The translations under genes were made by a program, and so were the position numbers. A DNA stretch of 40,656 nt, taken from an uncultured Verrucomicrobiota bacterium (GTDB lineage: Bacteria; Verrucomicrobiota; Verrucomicrobiia; Opitutales; Opitutaceae). The stretch spans positions 1-40,656 of the forward strand of contig CAJXQX010000032.1 in the NCBI GenBank assembly GCA_913058185.1. Reading direction: 5' to 3'. Positions 23,830-32,505 of the stretch are shown here, piece by piece (position 1 is the stretch's first letter; every line of letters begins with the position of its first letter). The notes under the pieces are model-generated. The model was not told where the DNA came from and ran no database searches. It saw only the letters and a program-made list of their open reading frames with translations.

Positions 23830-24876
23830 TTGAATAATACCAGTTACGTTGTAGGTATCGTCGGCGCCACGGGTGCGGTCGGTCAAGAGTTGGTGCGATT
23901 GCTGCACGAGCGAAATTTTCCGTTGGCCCAGTTACGACTGTTCGCCTCGGCCCGTTCGGTGGGTAAAGAATTTACCGTCGGTGATCAGACTTTGACGGTG
24001 GAGGAGGCTAAGCCGGGCGTATTCGCCGGGGTTGATTTGGCCTTTTTTGCGACGAGTGGTGAAGTCACCCAGGCTCTGGCGCCCGATGCGATGGCCGCGG
24101 GCTGCGTGGTGATCGACAAAAGTTCGGCCCTACGAATGCGCGAGGACGTGCCGTTGGTGATTCCCGAGATCAATCCCGAGAGGCTGAAGCAGCACGGCGG
24201 AATTGTGGCTAATCCAAATTGTTCGACGGCCGTGATGCTGATGGGACTGTGGCCGCTTCACCAGGCATTCGGCCTGAAGCGCATTTTTGTTTCCACCTAC
24301 CAGTCCGTTTCCGGCACAGGCGCTGAGGCGCTCGAGGAGCTCGAGGCTCAGGTGTTGGCTTCGGTGCACGGCGAACCACTCAAACATAAAGTGTATGCGC
24401 ATCAGATCGCCTATAACTGCATTCCTCAGGTCGATACTTTTGGTGACGACGGATACACGGGGGAAGAGACCAAGATAGCTGACGAAACCCGCAAGATCAT
24501 GGGACTGCCAGATATCAAGATTTCTGCGACTTGCGTGCGGGTGCCGGTCGTGCGGGCGCATTCGATTTCAGTCAGCGCGGAATTCGAACGCCCGGTGGAC
24601 GTGGCTCAGGCGCGCGCCGCCGTGGCTGCCTTTCCTGGCGCTGAACTCGTCGATGATCCAGAAAACGAACTTTTTCCGACCCCCGTCGATTTTGCCGAAA
24701 AGGTGAAATGCGGGGTAGGTCGTATTCGGGTGGATTCTGCGTTCGATAATGGGCTCTCTTTTTGGGTTACAGGGGACAATTTGTGGAAAGGTGCTGCCTT
24801 AAATGCAGTGCAAAATGCCGAGCTGATGATGGCCGAAGGGTGGTTAAAACCGACTGCTCCGACCCCTCAATTCTGA
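23830..24876 (+). CDS. asd: Aspartate-semialdehyde dehydrogenase
   Basis: The enzyme reduces aspartyl phosphate to aspartate semialdehyde with NADPH, the branch point to lysine, diaminopimelate, threonine and methionine. The TTG at 23830 gives 348 residues that begin right at the Rossmann motif VGIVGATGAVGQE. The nucleophile is C131 in IVANPNCSTAV. The segments YQSVSGTGAEALEELE and RVPVVRAHSISVSAEF carry substrate and catalytic residues. A longer reading from 23776 would run into the divergent L,D-transpeptidase gene and add no conserved sequence. GGAG at 23818-23821 is the likely ribosome-binding site. The neighbouring cell-wall gene fits the need for diaminopimelate, although the two are divergent. 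Confidence 0.95.
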   Translation: MNNTSYVVGIVGATGAVGQELVRLLHERNFPLAQLRLFASARSVGKEFTVGDQTLTVEEAKPGVFAGVDLAFFATSGEVTQALAPDAMAAGCVVIDKSSALRMREDVPLVIPEINPERLKQHGGIVANPNCSTAVMLMGLWPLHQAFGLKRIFVSTYQSVSGTGAEALEELEAQVLASVHGEPLKHKVYAHQIAYNCIPQVDTFGDDGYTGEETKIADETRKIMGLPDIKISATCVRVPVVRAHSISVSAEFERPVDVAQARAAVAAFPGAELVDDPENELFPTPVDFAEKVKCGVGRIRVDSAFDNGLSFWVTGDNLWKGAALNAVQNAELMMAEGWLKPTAPTPQF

Positions 24877-24906
24877 GGCGAACCCAACAATCACTGTAAT
24901 TTACCC

Positions 24907-24936
24907 TTGTCAGAGAGCCCTCCGAAACGCTTATGT
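24907..24936 (+). promoter_or_regulatory. Candidate promoter for tRNA-Val and the ilvHC genes
   Basis: TTGTCA (24907-24912) and TTATGT (24931-24936), 18 bp apart, lie 13 bp before the tRNA. The start point would be at about 24943. No separate promoter is evident between the tRNA and ilvH, which is only 32 bp downstream. Confidence 0.4.
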
Positions 24937-24949
24937 CCGCCGTTGGTTA

Positions 24950-25026
24950 GGACGCCTAGCTCAGTTGGTTAGAGCATCTCGTTTACACCGAGAGGGTCGG
25001 GGGTTCGAGTCCCTCGGCGTCTACCA
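24950..25026 (+). tRNA. tRNA-Val (UAC anticodon)
   Basis: The 77 nt include an encoded CCA (25024-25026). The acceptor GGACGCC pairs with GGCGTCT (one G.U). The D-arm is GCTC/GAGC, and the anticodon stem-loop is TCTCG-TTTACAC-CGAGA, anticodon UAC. The T-arm is CGGGG-GTTCGAG-TCCCTCG-like. All arms are well formed. It lies between asd and ilvH on the same strand. Confidence 0.95.
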
Positions 25027-25058
25027 GATCAAATCCTGCCTTGGCGGGAGGTGATCCC

Positions 25059-25583
25059 ATGACCGTTTCAGCTTCCATCAAACCTCTCTCAGTCACCAAA
25101 CAATTCCATCCCATGCTTCATACGATATCCGTCCTCGTTGAGAATCAGTTCGGTGTGCTAGCCCGCGTTTCCGGCATGTTCTCCGGCCGCGGTTTTAACA
25201 TCGACTCCCTGAATGTCGCGCCTACTCAAGACGCGGGGTTTTCCCGGATCACGGTGGTATTAAAGGGAGGCGATTCCTCGCTCGACCTAGCGATCAAGCA
25301 ATTACGGAAATTGGTAAACGTCGTCGAAGTGACGGACTTCAAAATCGGTGAGGCCGTTTTGCGCGAACTCCTCCTGGCAAAAATCAAGGCCGATACGAAC
25401 ACCCGTTCGGAGATTATTCAAATCTGCGATATCTTCCGCGCCAAGATCGTGAACGTCGCGGCCAACGAGGTGATTGTCGAAATGACCGGCAATAAAAATA
25501 AGGTTTCCGCCTTTCTCGGCCTGATCGAACCCTTTGGAATCAGTGAATTGGCCCGAACCGGTCAGTTAGCCCTGACGCGCTGA
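25059..25583 (+). CDS. ilvH: Acetolactate synthase small (regulatory) subunit
   Basis: This subunit binds valine and controls the catalytic IlvB/IlvI subunit in branched-chain amino acid synthesis. The ATG at 25059 gives 174 residues and has an excellent ribosome-binding site (GGGAGGTGAT, 25047-25056). The ACT domain starts MLHTISVLVENQFGVLARVS and continues GMFSGRGFNIDSLNV, the valine-site region. The C-terminal domain (ELLLAKIKADTNTRSEI and later) is the second half usual for IlvH. About 24 extra residues precede the ACT domain. The large subunit gene is not in the window. ilvC follows 45 bp downstream and tRNA-Val ends 32 bp upstream. Confidence 0.95.
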   Translation: MTVSASIKPLSVTKQFHPMLHTISVLVENQFGVLARVSGMFSGRGFNIDSLNVAPTQDAGFSRITVVLKGGDSSLDLAIKQLRKLVNVVEVTDFKIGEAVLRELLLAKIKADTNTRSEIIQICDIFRAKIVNVAANEVIVEMTGNKNKVSAFLGLIEPFGISELARTGQLALTR

Positions 25584-25628
25584 AGCTACCGCATACTATT
25601 TTAACTCAACCCCCACTGGAAAACTAAC

Positions 25629-26654
25629 ATGCCTGCCAAAGTATACACCGACAAGGATGCCGATCTCGCCATCCTCAAGAATAAGACCGTCGCCGTGATC
25701 GGATACGGTTCCCAAGGACACGCTCACGCGTTGAATCTGAAGGACTCCGGCGTCAACGTGATCATCGGACTCTACAAGGGTTCGAAGTCCGCCAGCGTCG
25801 CCCGCAAACAAGGGTTCAAAGTTTATGTCACGTCCCAAGCCGTAAAACGCGCTGACGTGATCATGGTCGCTTTGCCCGACATGGTTCAGGCCGAGGTCTA
25901 CGAAAACGAAATCGCTCCGAACCTGAAGGAAGGGAAGACGCTGCTCTTCTCGCACGGACTCGCGGTGCACTTCGACTTGATCAAGCTTCCTGAGGACGTG
26001 GACTGCATCATGGTCGCGCCAAAGGGCCCGGGCCACATGGTCCGTCGTCTGTATCAAGAGGGAAAAGGTATGCCTGCTCTTATCGCGGTGCACCAAAACA
26101 AGTCCCGCAAGGCCAAGAAAGTGGCACTCGCTTGGGCCAAGGGCATCGGATCAACCCGTGCGGGTGTGCTCCAAACCACATTCAAGGAAGAAACCGAGAC
26201 CGATCTCTTCGGCGAGCAAGCCGTGCTCTGCGGTGGCGCCAGTGCCCTCGTGCAAGCTGGATTTGAGACTCTGGTTGAAGCCGGGTATCAGCCTGAAATG
26301 GCTTACTTCGAGTGTTTGCACGAGCTGAAGCTCATCTGTGATCTCATGTATGAGTCCGGTATCGCGGGAATGCGTTTCTCGATTTCCGAGACTGCCAAAT
26401 ATGGTGACATCACGCGTGGCCCTCGGGTCATCAACGCCGACGTTAAGGCTGAGATGAAGAAGATCCTTGATGAGATCCAGACCGGTAAGTTCACCAAACA
26501 ATGGGTGCGCGAGCACAAGAGTGGCTTGAAGAAATACAACAAGCTCCTCAAGGCCGGCGAAAAGCACCAGATCGAGAAGACCGGTGCTCGCCTGCGTTCC
26601 ATGATGCCTTGGATGGCCAAGAAGAACATCAAGGGCGTTGCGGCCAGCTACTAA
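25629..26654 (+). CDS. ilvC: Ketol-acid reductoisomerase (class I)
   Basis: The enzyme isomerises and reduces acetolactate or acetohydroxybutyrate with NADPH and magnesium. The 341-residue length is the short class I form. The nucleotide site is [21 protein letters not shown]. The segment FSHGLAVHF and the catalytic region [11 protein letters not shown] follow. The magnesium/substrate acidic residues are in [19 protein letters not shown] and in [16 protein letters not shown]. The start is ATG with a purine-rich upstream region (CACTGGAAAACTAAC) but no strong Shine-Dalgarno. It is co-oriented with ilvH as in many bacterial ilv operons. Confidence 0.97.
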   Translation: MPAKVYTDKDADLAILKNKTVAVIGYGSQGHAHALNLKDSGVNVIIGLYKGSKSASVARKQGFKVYVTSQAVKRADVIMVALPDMVQAEVYENEIAPNLKEGKTLLFSHGLAVHFDLIKLPEDVDCIMVAPKGPGHMVRRLYQEGKGMPALIAVHQNKSRKAKKVALAWAKGIGSTRAGVLQTTFKEETETDLFGEQAVLCGGASALVQAGFETLVEAGYQPEMAYFECLHELKLICDLMYESGIAGMRFSISETAKYGDITRGPRVINADVKAEMKKILDEIQTGKFTKQWVREHKSGLKKYNKLLKAGEKHQIEKTGARLRSMMPWMAKKNIKGVAASY

Positions 26655-26765
26655 GCGTTTCTAGATTTACTTCTGGTTAGACTTTCGGGTCACGACGAGT
26701 TGCGAGTTCGCTTGCTGCTCATCGTGGCCCGCTTTCTTTTTGGAGCATTCAAACCCCGCCCGATC

Positions 26766-27626
26766 ATGGATAAATTAACCCTAGCCACCCGTAAAAGTCC
26801 GTTGGCCCTCGCGCAGACCCATCAAGTGGCCGCGCATCTGCAGCAAGCTCTCGGCGTGGAGGTCGAGTTATTAACGATCACGACCACGGGAGACCGACAA
26901 GCGGCTTGGTCACTGGAAGAAAAGGGAGGGAAGGGACTCTTCACCAAGGAACTGGAGGAGGCGTTACTCGAGAAGCGGGCCGACATAGCGGTGCACAGCG
27001 CGAAAGACCTGCCAGGGGACCAACCGGAAGGTTTGGTCGTGGCGGGGTATTTGCCGCGGGTTGATCCCCGTGATGTATTAGTGGTGCGGAAAGGAATTGA
27101 AGAACCACAAACCGTCGCAACCGGAAGTCCCCGACGCCGGCTCCAGTTGGGTATGCTTTATCCGAATATCGAATTTTCGGAAATCCGCGGCAATGTGGAC
27201 ACCCGGTTGCGTAAGATCGGCCAAGATGGCGTCGCCGAAGCCACCGTATTGGCGGCAGCGGGACTTTCCCGCCTCGGTATTGGCTCATGGCCGGGGACCG
27301 AATTCCGAGTTTTAGGGGTCGAATCGATGGTTCCGGCGGTCGGGCAGGCAGCGGTTGCAATTCAGTGCCGTTCAGAAAATCAGCAAAAATTTTCAGCAAT
27401 TTTGGATGCCGAAACCTTGCAAAATGTTGCCTTGGAACGGGCGTTTCAATCGCTCTTGGGAGGAGGGTGCCACACCGCATTAGGGGTGCATGCTACGGCC
27501 GATACATTGTGGTTCTTCCACGATGAAATAGGTTTACGGAGTTTTCCGCTTACCTCGAGTGACCTAAGTTCTCCAGATGAATTCGCTAAAAACCATCTCT
27601 TACGCATGGGGTTTGCGTTAAAATAG
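26766..27626 (+). CDS. hemC: Porphobilinogen deaminase (hydroxymethylbilane synthase)
   Basis: The enzyme links four porphobilinogen units into hydroxymethylbilane on a dipyrromethane cofactor. The ATG at 26766 gives 286 residues, starting MDKLTLATRKSPLALAQTHQ. Conserved parts: ITTTGDRQAAWSLEEKGGKG, FTKELEEALLEKRADIAVHS (catalytic Asp region), KDLPGDQPEGL, ATGSPRRRLQL (arginines) and SEIRGNVDTRLRK. The cofactor cysteine is C235 in GGGCHTALG, where GGCQVPIG is more usual. Only about 50 residues follow, so the C-terminal domain is shorter than the roughly 75 of most homologues. An upstream TTG at 26700 is in frame but adds nothing conserved. hemL lies at the right edge of the window, not linked. 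Confidence 0.94.
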   Translation: MDKLTLATRKSPLALAQTHQVAAHLQQALGVEVELLTITTTGDRQAAWSLEEKGGKGLFTKELEEALLEKRADIAVHSAKDLPGDQPEGLVVAGYLPRVDPRDVLVVRKGIEEPQTVATGSPRRRLQLGMLYPNIEFSEIRGNVDTRLRKIGQDGVAEATVLAAAGLSRLGIGSWPGTEFRVLGVESMVPAVGQAAVAIQCRSENQQKFSAILDAETLQNVALERAFQSLLGGGCHTALGVHATADTLWFFHDEIGLRSFPLTSSDLSSPDEFAKNHLLRMGFALK

Positions 27627-27740
27627 GACATTAAGTGAAATTTCATTTACATGAATAGGCCCGTTTTCACCTAAAGTAGGGTTTATTACCTAGGCAATTC
27701 CGGTGTTATTGTTTCACATTGGCATCAGCCCTTCCTAATC

Positions 27741-30700
27741 ATGAAAAGATTCGTCCCCAGACTTTCGCTCGGACTCATTGCCTCAACGCTGGCTTTCACG
27801 GCCCAAGCGCAACGGCCAACCACCTCAGTCGGATATTTTCCCGAGTCCGTCCGAGTGGAAGGTGCTTCGCCGGTTTACCATTTCCACATCGTGGATGTAT
27901 CCTCGCCGAACACCGTGACCGGAGAGACGACAGCCGCCGTTCGCTTCAATAACGAGGCCTTACCCGGTGGAGTCGCGGATGAAGTGGCGTTGTCCCACAT
28001 TAAAGGAATCGTGGAACTGCCACTAGGGACAGTGACACCGTTGATCGAAAATGATGATGGCGTCATGGTTCCGTGGGCGGATGAACTTGCGGATTACGAC
28101 GAGTCCATTGTGCGTCCCTGGTTAGTGGGAATTGTCGGAGAGACAAGTGGGGTGTTAAATGGCCTGCAGACTTTGACCTACAGCGCTTCGTTGAACGCCT
28201 CCGAGGCCGACACCGGAATTGTTTCACCGCATCAGGCCAAACCAAGACCATCGGAATCATTTATCAGGGTTCATCAGATGCATTCAGTGGAGCCTATGGC
28301 TACAAGATGCTGGTCGAAGACTTTCCGTCGGAGAATCTAGGCACAATCCGCAATGCTGGCACTTTCATCAATGCGACGAGGTGATCCTGTTATCGACGGA
28401 TCCCCTCCAGTTCCGGCTATTGCTTCTCCCGGAGAGATCGAACTCTTTGTTTACAATATTGGCGGTGATCCCGTTCAAGTTCCGATTCTGGTGACTGGCC
28501 AAGCCGAAGAAGGATACCCCATCACCGACTTTTCCATATCGGTCACGGATCGCGGGGACGTCACGGCTGCTTCGAATATTCTAGGACTCAATTCCACCTT
28601 CGTTACTGGGCTATAACGCTAGATTACACCGATGGTGGAATCTACGATATTACGGTAGCAGCATCCAATTCGGTAGGCGACGCCTTCACTTCCTCGCCAT
28701 TCGAGGTATTCCGAGATCTGCCTGCTCCTACGATTGCAATCAGCGGTCCAACCGAGGGTCAGGTCTTCACTTACAACCTCCGATCTGAAACCGGAGTAAG
28801 TATCCCGGTAAGTGTTACCGCAGCGACGCTGGAAAATGGGCGTGCGATTGAGGGCATTCAGACCTTAACCGCTGAGATTGGCGGAAACTCCGTGACTCTC
28901 GCCGACTGTTCAATTGGCCAACTTAACCCAACCGGCAACGGCACGTGGTTTGGCACCGCCGGCACCTACACCGTCATCGCCGAGACAACGAACAACCCAT
29001 CTGATCTTTCGAACGATCCTAGCATTACGCCCAACTCGGATTCGGCCACGGATGCTGTTACTTTCACGATCGAAGCGGTTTACCCAAATCCAACGGTGAG
29101 TATCACATCGCCAATTGATGGCACTTCTTACCAACGTATCGCGGGTGACCTCGCTACCATGATCGATTATACGATCGCTGGTGGTATCATTTTCGGAAAT
29201 ATCGAAACCGTCGCTCTCACCATCACCTCGGGTTCCGGTGACACGGTAAGCTACACTTCCAACGTTACGGGCGAAGGCTCAGCTGCCATTGCGGTGACGG
29301 TATCATCTCCGCCCTCGGTAGCGATTCTTACACCATTGCCGTTACCGTCACCAGCGATCAAGGCCTGACGGCCTCCGACAGTGTTGCGGTGGTGGTTAAC
29401 GAAATCACCACTACGCCACCCACGGTAGGGGTCAATTTGCCAAACGGCTCAAGCTACACCTTCGAAACCGGCTCCGCTGGCTCGACGGTTCCGGTCACCT
29501 TCACCGCGGCCACTGACTTCGGTGTGATCGACACCCTCACCGGCTCGTTGGATACCACGCCTGTCACTGACATCTCGATCACATTAGATGGTATTTCGAC
29601 TCCCTTGACTACCGGCACCAGCGAATTGCTGATCTCGGTCCCCGGTTCCTACACCATCACGGCCACAGCCACCACGGCATATGGCCTAGCCGTAGCCTCC
29701 ACGTCCTTCACGGTTGAAGAGAGCGCCAAGCCAACGGTTACCATTCTAACGCCTGACGATAGCTTAACGGTCAACCGTTTCGAAAGCGATCCGGTTTCCC
29801 AAATCGACTTCACCTACGCCTCTTCGATTGCAGCGGGCACGATCACTCAAATCGACGTGACCGTAAATGGTTCACCATTCGTCACCACGACGAGTGGCCT
29901 CGGATCAGCTGCAGTCACGGGAATTGGCACCCTCAACTCGAGCGCTACTGAAACCTTTGTGATCGTAGTCACCGCAACTTCTGATCGCGGTGAAACTGCT
30001 TTTGATCAAATTACGGTCAATGTCATTGAAAGCGATGACCCAGTGACCAATGAAAATTGCACTGCAGAGATTCAATGGCTGCGCCCCATTACGTTGGGCA
30101 AGATCCTCAACGCCGGTCAAAAACTGCCGATCAAATTTAAGTTACGCTGTATCGAAGACGGTGAATATATCTTGGACGACGGGGTCGTGATCGCGATCAA
30201 CATTGAACCAAACGGTGACGCTACGCTCTATCCTTCAGGTCAGAACCCGAACAATGAGACCTACAAGATCACAGGGCCGATGTATCACAAAAATTTCCGC
30301 ACCGATCGGAATGAAGCTCACGAGTATCGCGTGGAAGTATACCGCCCAGCTGCTCCGGGTTCGCTCGAATATAGGTCCCTCGGATCAAAGCTATTCCGCA
30401 CCAAACTTTCCGGCAAATCCGATAAGAGCGACAAGTCGGTTAAGAGTGGAATATCCGATAAGTCGGGTAAATCCGACAAGAGTGACAAATCAGGTAAGTC
30501 AGATAAGAGCGGGAAATCTAATAAACCCGACAAGAGTGGAAAGTCTGATAAGTCGGGTAAAAGCGACAAATCGGGTAAGTCCGACAAGAGTGACAAATCT
30601 GATAAGTGGGGCAAATCCGACAAATCAGGTAAATCGGACAAGAGCCTCAAAACCGAACGCAGCTCCAAGAGCTCCAAATCTGACGACGGTAGAAAGTCGA

Positions 30701-30786
30701 ATAAAAGTGGTAAATCCAACAAATCATCCACGAGCGTTTACCAGGCGTGTATCAACTGGTGGAATTCCTGGAGTTTCGGCGGATAA
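27741..30786 (+). pseudogene. Large secreted Ig-like repeat protein with PxKF-type domain and KS-rich tail; broken by four frame changes
   Basis: One coding sequence is spread over three frames. The first segment (27741 to about 28222) starts with a signal peptide (MKRFVPRLSLGLIASTLAFT). The second (about 28223-28380) reads TKTIGIIYQGSSDAFSGAYG. The third (about 28370-28608) reads GDPVIDGSPPVPAIASPGEI. The fourth (28616 to about 29300) reads TLDYTDGGIYDITVAASNSV. The fifth (about 29302-30786) is open to the end. The middle holds several bacterial Ig-like beta domains, then a PxKF-type domain (LPIKFKLRC, about 30120) and a (G/D/N)KS repeat tail. Adding one base at three points and removing one gives a continuous 1015-codon frame. 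Three shifts fit loss of one base from a homopolymer: TTTT near 28220, GGGG near 28608, GGG near 29299. This could be true decay or assembly error. It is probably a surface or matrix protein. Confidence 0.75.
30410..30735 (+). repeat. (G/D/N)-Lys-Ser tripeptide repeat region
   Basis: About 30 copies of a three-residue unit, mostly GKS and DKS (for example SGKSDKSGKSDKSGKSDKS), form the C-terminal tail of the broken secreted protein. A unique end (VYQACINWWNSWSFGG) follows. Ser codons vary among TCC, AGC, TCG, AGT, TCT and TCA and Lys between AAG and AAA. The 9-bp DNA period is therefore degenerate and the repeat is kept at protein level. The tail is strongly basic and Ser-rich. Confidence 0.85.
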
Positions 30787-30814
30787 TTAACTGTTTAAAC
30801 AGCTCGCAAATTTC

Positions 30815-30841
30815 GGGTCTCATGAATGTGAGGCCCTTTTT
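30815..30841 (+). terminator. Rho-independent terminator after the secreted-protein gene
   Basis: GGGTCTCA (30815-30822), a 6-nt loop and TGAGGCCC (30829-30836) form an 8-bp stem with one G.U pair, followed by TTTTT (30837-30841). Confidence 0.8.
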
Positions 30842-30923
30842 GTGTTCAGATAAATTCAACCTCCTCAAGCGCGAGGAAATTGAGTAACCTCATTTTATCT
30901 TGTCACCATCCTTTAACCTAAAC

Positions 30924-31571
30924 TTGTCCCGCTTACTCTGGGTGCTCTGGGGTGTCGCCGTTGGATTGGTCGCGATTCATGTCATCCTGAATCTGGTGCA
31001 TTATTTATAAACCGATCTGCCTTGGTTGGCCCGGCAGATATTTGATGTGGATGAAGAGGACCGTTTCCCTACGTGGTTCTCGGCGATGCTGCTGCTCCTG
31101 ACCTCGGTTAGCCTATGGGTTAATGCGCGGACCCTACAATCGAGTGACTCATCGCTGGTGGAGCGCTGGTATCTGTTGTCGGTCGGTTTCCTCCTGCTCT
31201 CTATCGACGAGATTGCCGGGATGCATGAGACGCTCAACAGCATCGATATGATGGGAGATATGTCATGGACGATCCCTGGAGCGATTGTGGCTGGATTGGC
31301 TGGGCTCTACTTTGTCCCGTTTCTACTCAAGCTACCTCGACCCCTTGCGATTCGTTTTGTGCTGGCCGGGGCCGTCTATTTGGGCGGAGCCCTTGGCGTC
31401 GAGGTGCTGACGGATCCATATCTGGAAAACGACGAACTAAATACGCTGGCCTACAATCTCTGGACCGCTCTGGAAGAGTCGATGGAGATAGCCGGAGTGT
31501 TGATATTCCTCGGCGGTCTTTTCCCACTTTTACGCACGGGAACACCACGCCTCCAAGTGCAGTTGGATTGA
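30924..31571 (+). pseudogene. Multi-span membrane protein gene split by an in-frame TAA
   Basis: From a TTG at 30924 (or at 30900) the frame reads LSRLLWVLWGVAVGLVAIHV and LNLVHYL, a clear membrane helix, then TAA (31008-31010). The same frame goes on without shift as TDLPWLARQIFDVDEEDRFPTWFSAMLLLL and at least four more helices to 31571. The FDVDEEDRFPTWFSA motif followed by alternating helices and LLLSIDEIAGMHE is typical of a family of bacterial membrane proteins of unknown function, in which the first helix precedes this motif. The downstream part alone (from a TTG at 31026) lacks helix 1. A single nonsense change or a sequence error explains this. It ends 6 bp before convergent rsmA. Confidence 0.7.
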
Positions 31572-31577
31572 ACGGGT

Positions 31578-32417
31578 CTATTCGGCCTTAAGTCTTTGCC
31601 AGGCGACGGTCGGAATTTGTTCGGGTCGTGCGCGATGATCGAGTCCTTCGTTTCGCAGCGAATCTATCCACGACTTACCTCCGTCGGGCAGTTTCTTCCG
31701 TAGTAACGCCCCGATCTGTTTTCGTCGCTGTTGGAAACACTCGCGAATTAGAGTTTTGGTCTTCGAATCGAAGAGGAAAGGATCCGACTTTAACCGAATA
31801 TTAAGGAGGTAAGACTCCACATCCGGACGCGGAAAAAAACAGTTTGCTGGCACCTTGTGTCCCGGATCGATAGCATAGACGGACTGTAGGAAAATGGAAA
31901 TAGATCCGAATTGTTTGCTTCCGGGGTCGGCGGCAAAACGATCCGCAGCTTCCCGTTGTAACATGAGCACCATTCGCGTCGCCAAAGGAGTCTGTAACAT
32001 GGCATCTAACCACGGCGTGGAGATGGCGTAGGGCAGGTTGGCCACGACTTTGTAACCGGATTCAGTCACAATCGATTCAGTTAAATTGGCCCGGGGATGA
32101 TCGAGCGCATCACCTTCCATCAAATTTAAAGTCTCAGGATACTGGGGGAGGAGATGGGTTCGAAGGTGATCGGTCAGTTTTGGGTCATATTCGATAGCCC
32201 AAACGTGAGCGCCAGCTTGCAAGAGCGTCTCGGTCAAGGTCCCTAGACCCGGGCCGATTTCCACGATAGAGTCTCCCTGACTCACCTGAGCGAGCTTGAG
32301 GGATTTTTCGACGATATTGCTATCTACCAGAAAGTTCTGTCCCAAGTTCTTACGAGGACGATGCTCCAGCTGCTTGAGCACGGAACTGGTTTCGGTGGGA
32401 GTCATCGCCATTGCCAT
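31578..32417 (-). CDS. rsmA: 16S rRNA dimethyladenosine transferase (KsgA)
   Basis: The enzyme dimethylates two adjacent adenines near the 3' end of 16S rRNA with S-adenosylmethionine. The 279-residue protein starts MAMAMTPTETSSVLKQLEHR; three ATGs at positions 1, 3 and 5 are possible starts. PRKNLGQNFLVDSNIVEK is the conserved N-terminal box. The SAM site is SIVEIGPGLGTLTETLL and WAIEYDPKLTDHL, and the adenine-binding motif is VVANLPYAISTPWL. The FGSISIFLQSVY and FFPRPDVESYLL segments are typical. It is convergent with the membrane pseudogene and divergent from mscS. Confidence 0.96.
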   Translation of the reverse strand: MAMAMTPTETSSVLKQLEHRPRKNLGQNFLVDSNIVEKSLKLAQVSQGDSIVEIGPGLGTLTETLLQAGAHVWAIEYDPKLTDHLRTHLLPQYPETLNLMEGDALDHPRANLTESIVTESGYKVVANLPYAISTPWLDAMLQTPLATRMVLMLQREAADRFAADPGSKQFGSISIFLQSVYAIDPGHKVPANCFFPRPDVESYLLNIRLKSDPFLFDSKTKTLIRECFQQRRKQIGALLRKKLPDGGKSWIDSLRNEGLDHRARPEQIPTVAWQRLKAE

Positions 32418-32505
32418 AACTTCAATCTCTGCTCACATTCAGGTCAATCAATGCGTCAATATAGGGTATTGAACCTAGTCAAAAAAGTTAACCTGATTAC
32501 CCCTC

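Noticed and set aside
27635-27645. TGAAATTTCA palindrome after hemC as a terminator or operator
   Set aside because: It is an AT-rich 10-bp palindrome of a kind that occurs by chance, with no loop and no T-tract.
30318-30731. A 137-codon minus-strand reading frame rich in Leu-Ser-Asp-Leu-Pro repeats
   Set aside because: It is the exact antisense of the Lys-Ser repeat tail; its periodicity is a by-product of the plus-strand repeat.
31008-31010. Recoded stop codon (unusual amino acid) in the membrane protein
   Set aside because: UAA is not a known selenocysteine or pyrrolysine codon, and no recoding element is seen. A nonsense change or sequence error is simpler.
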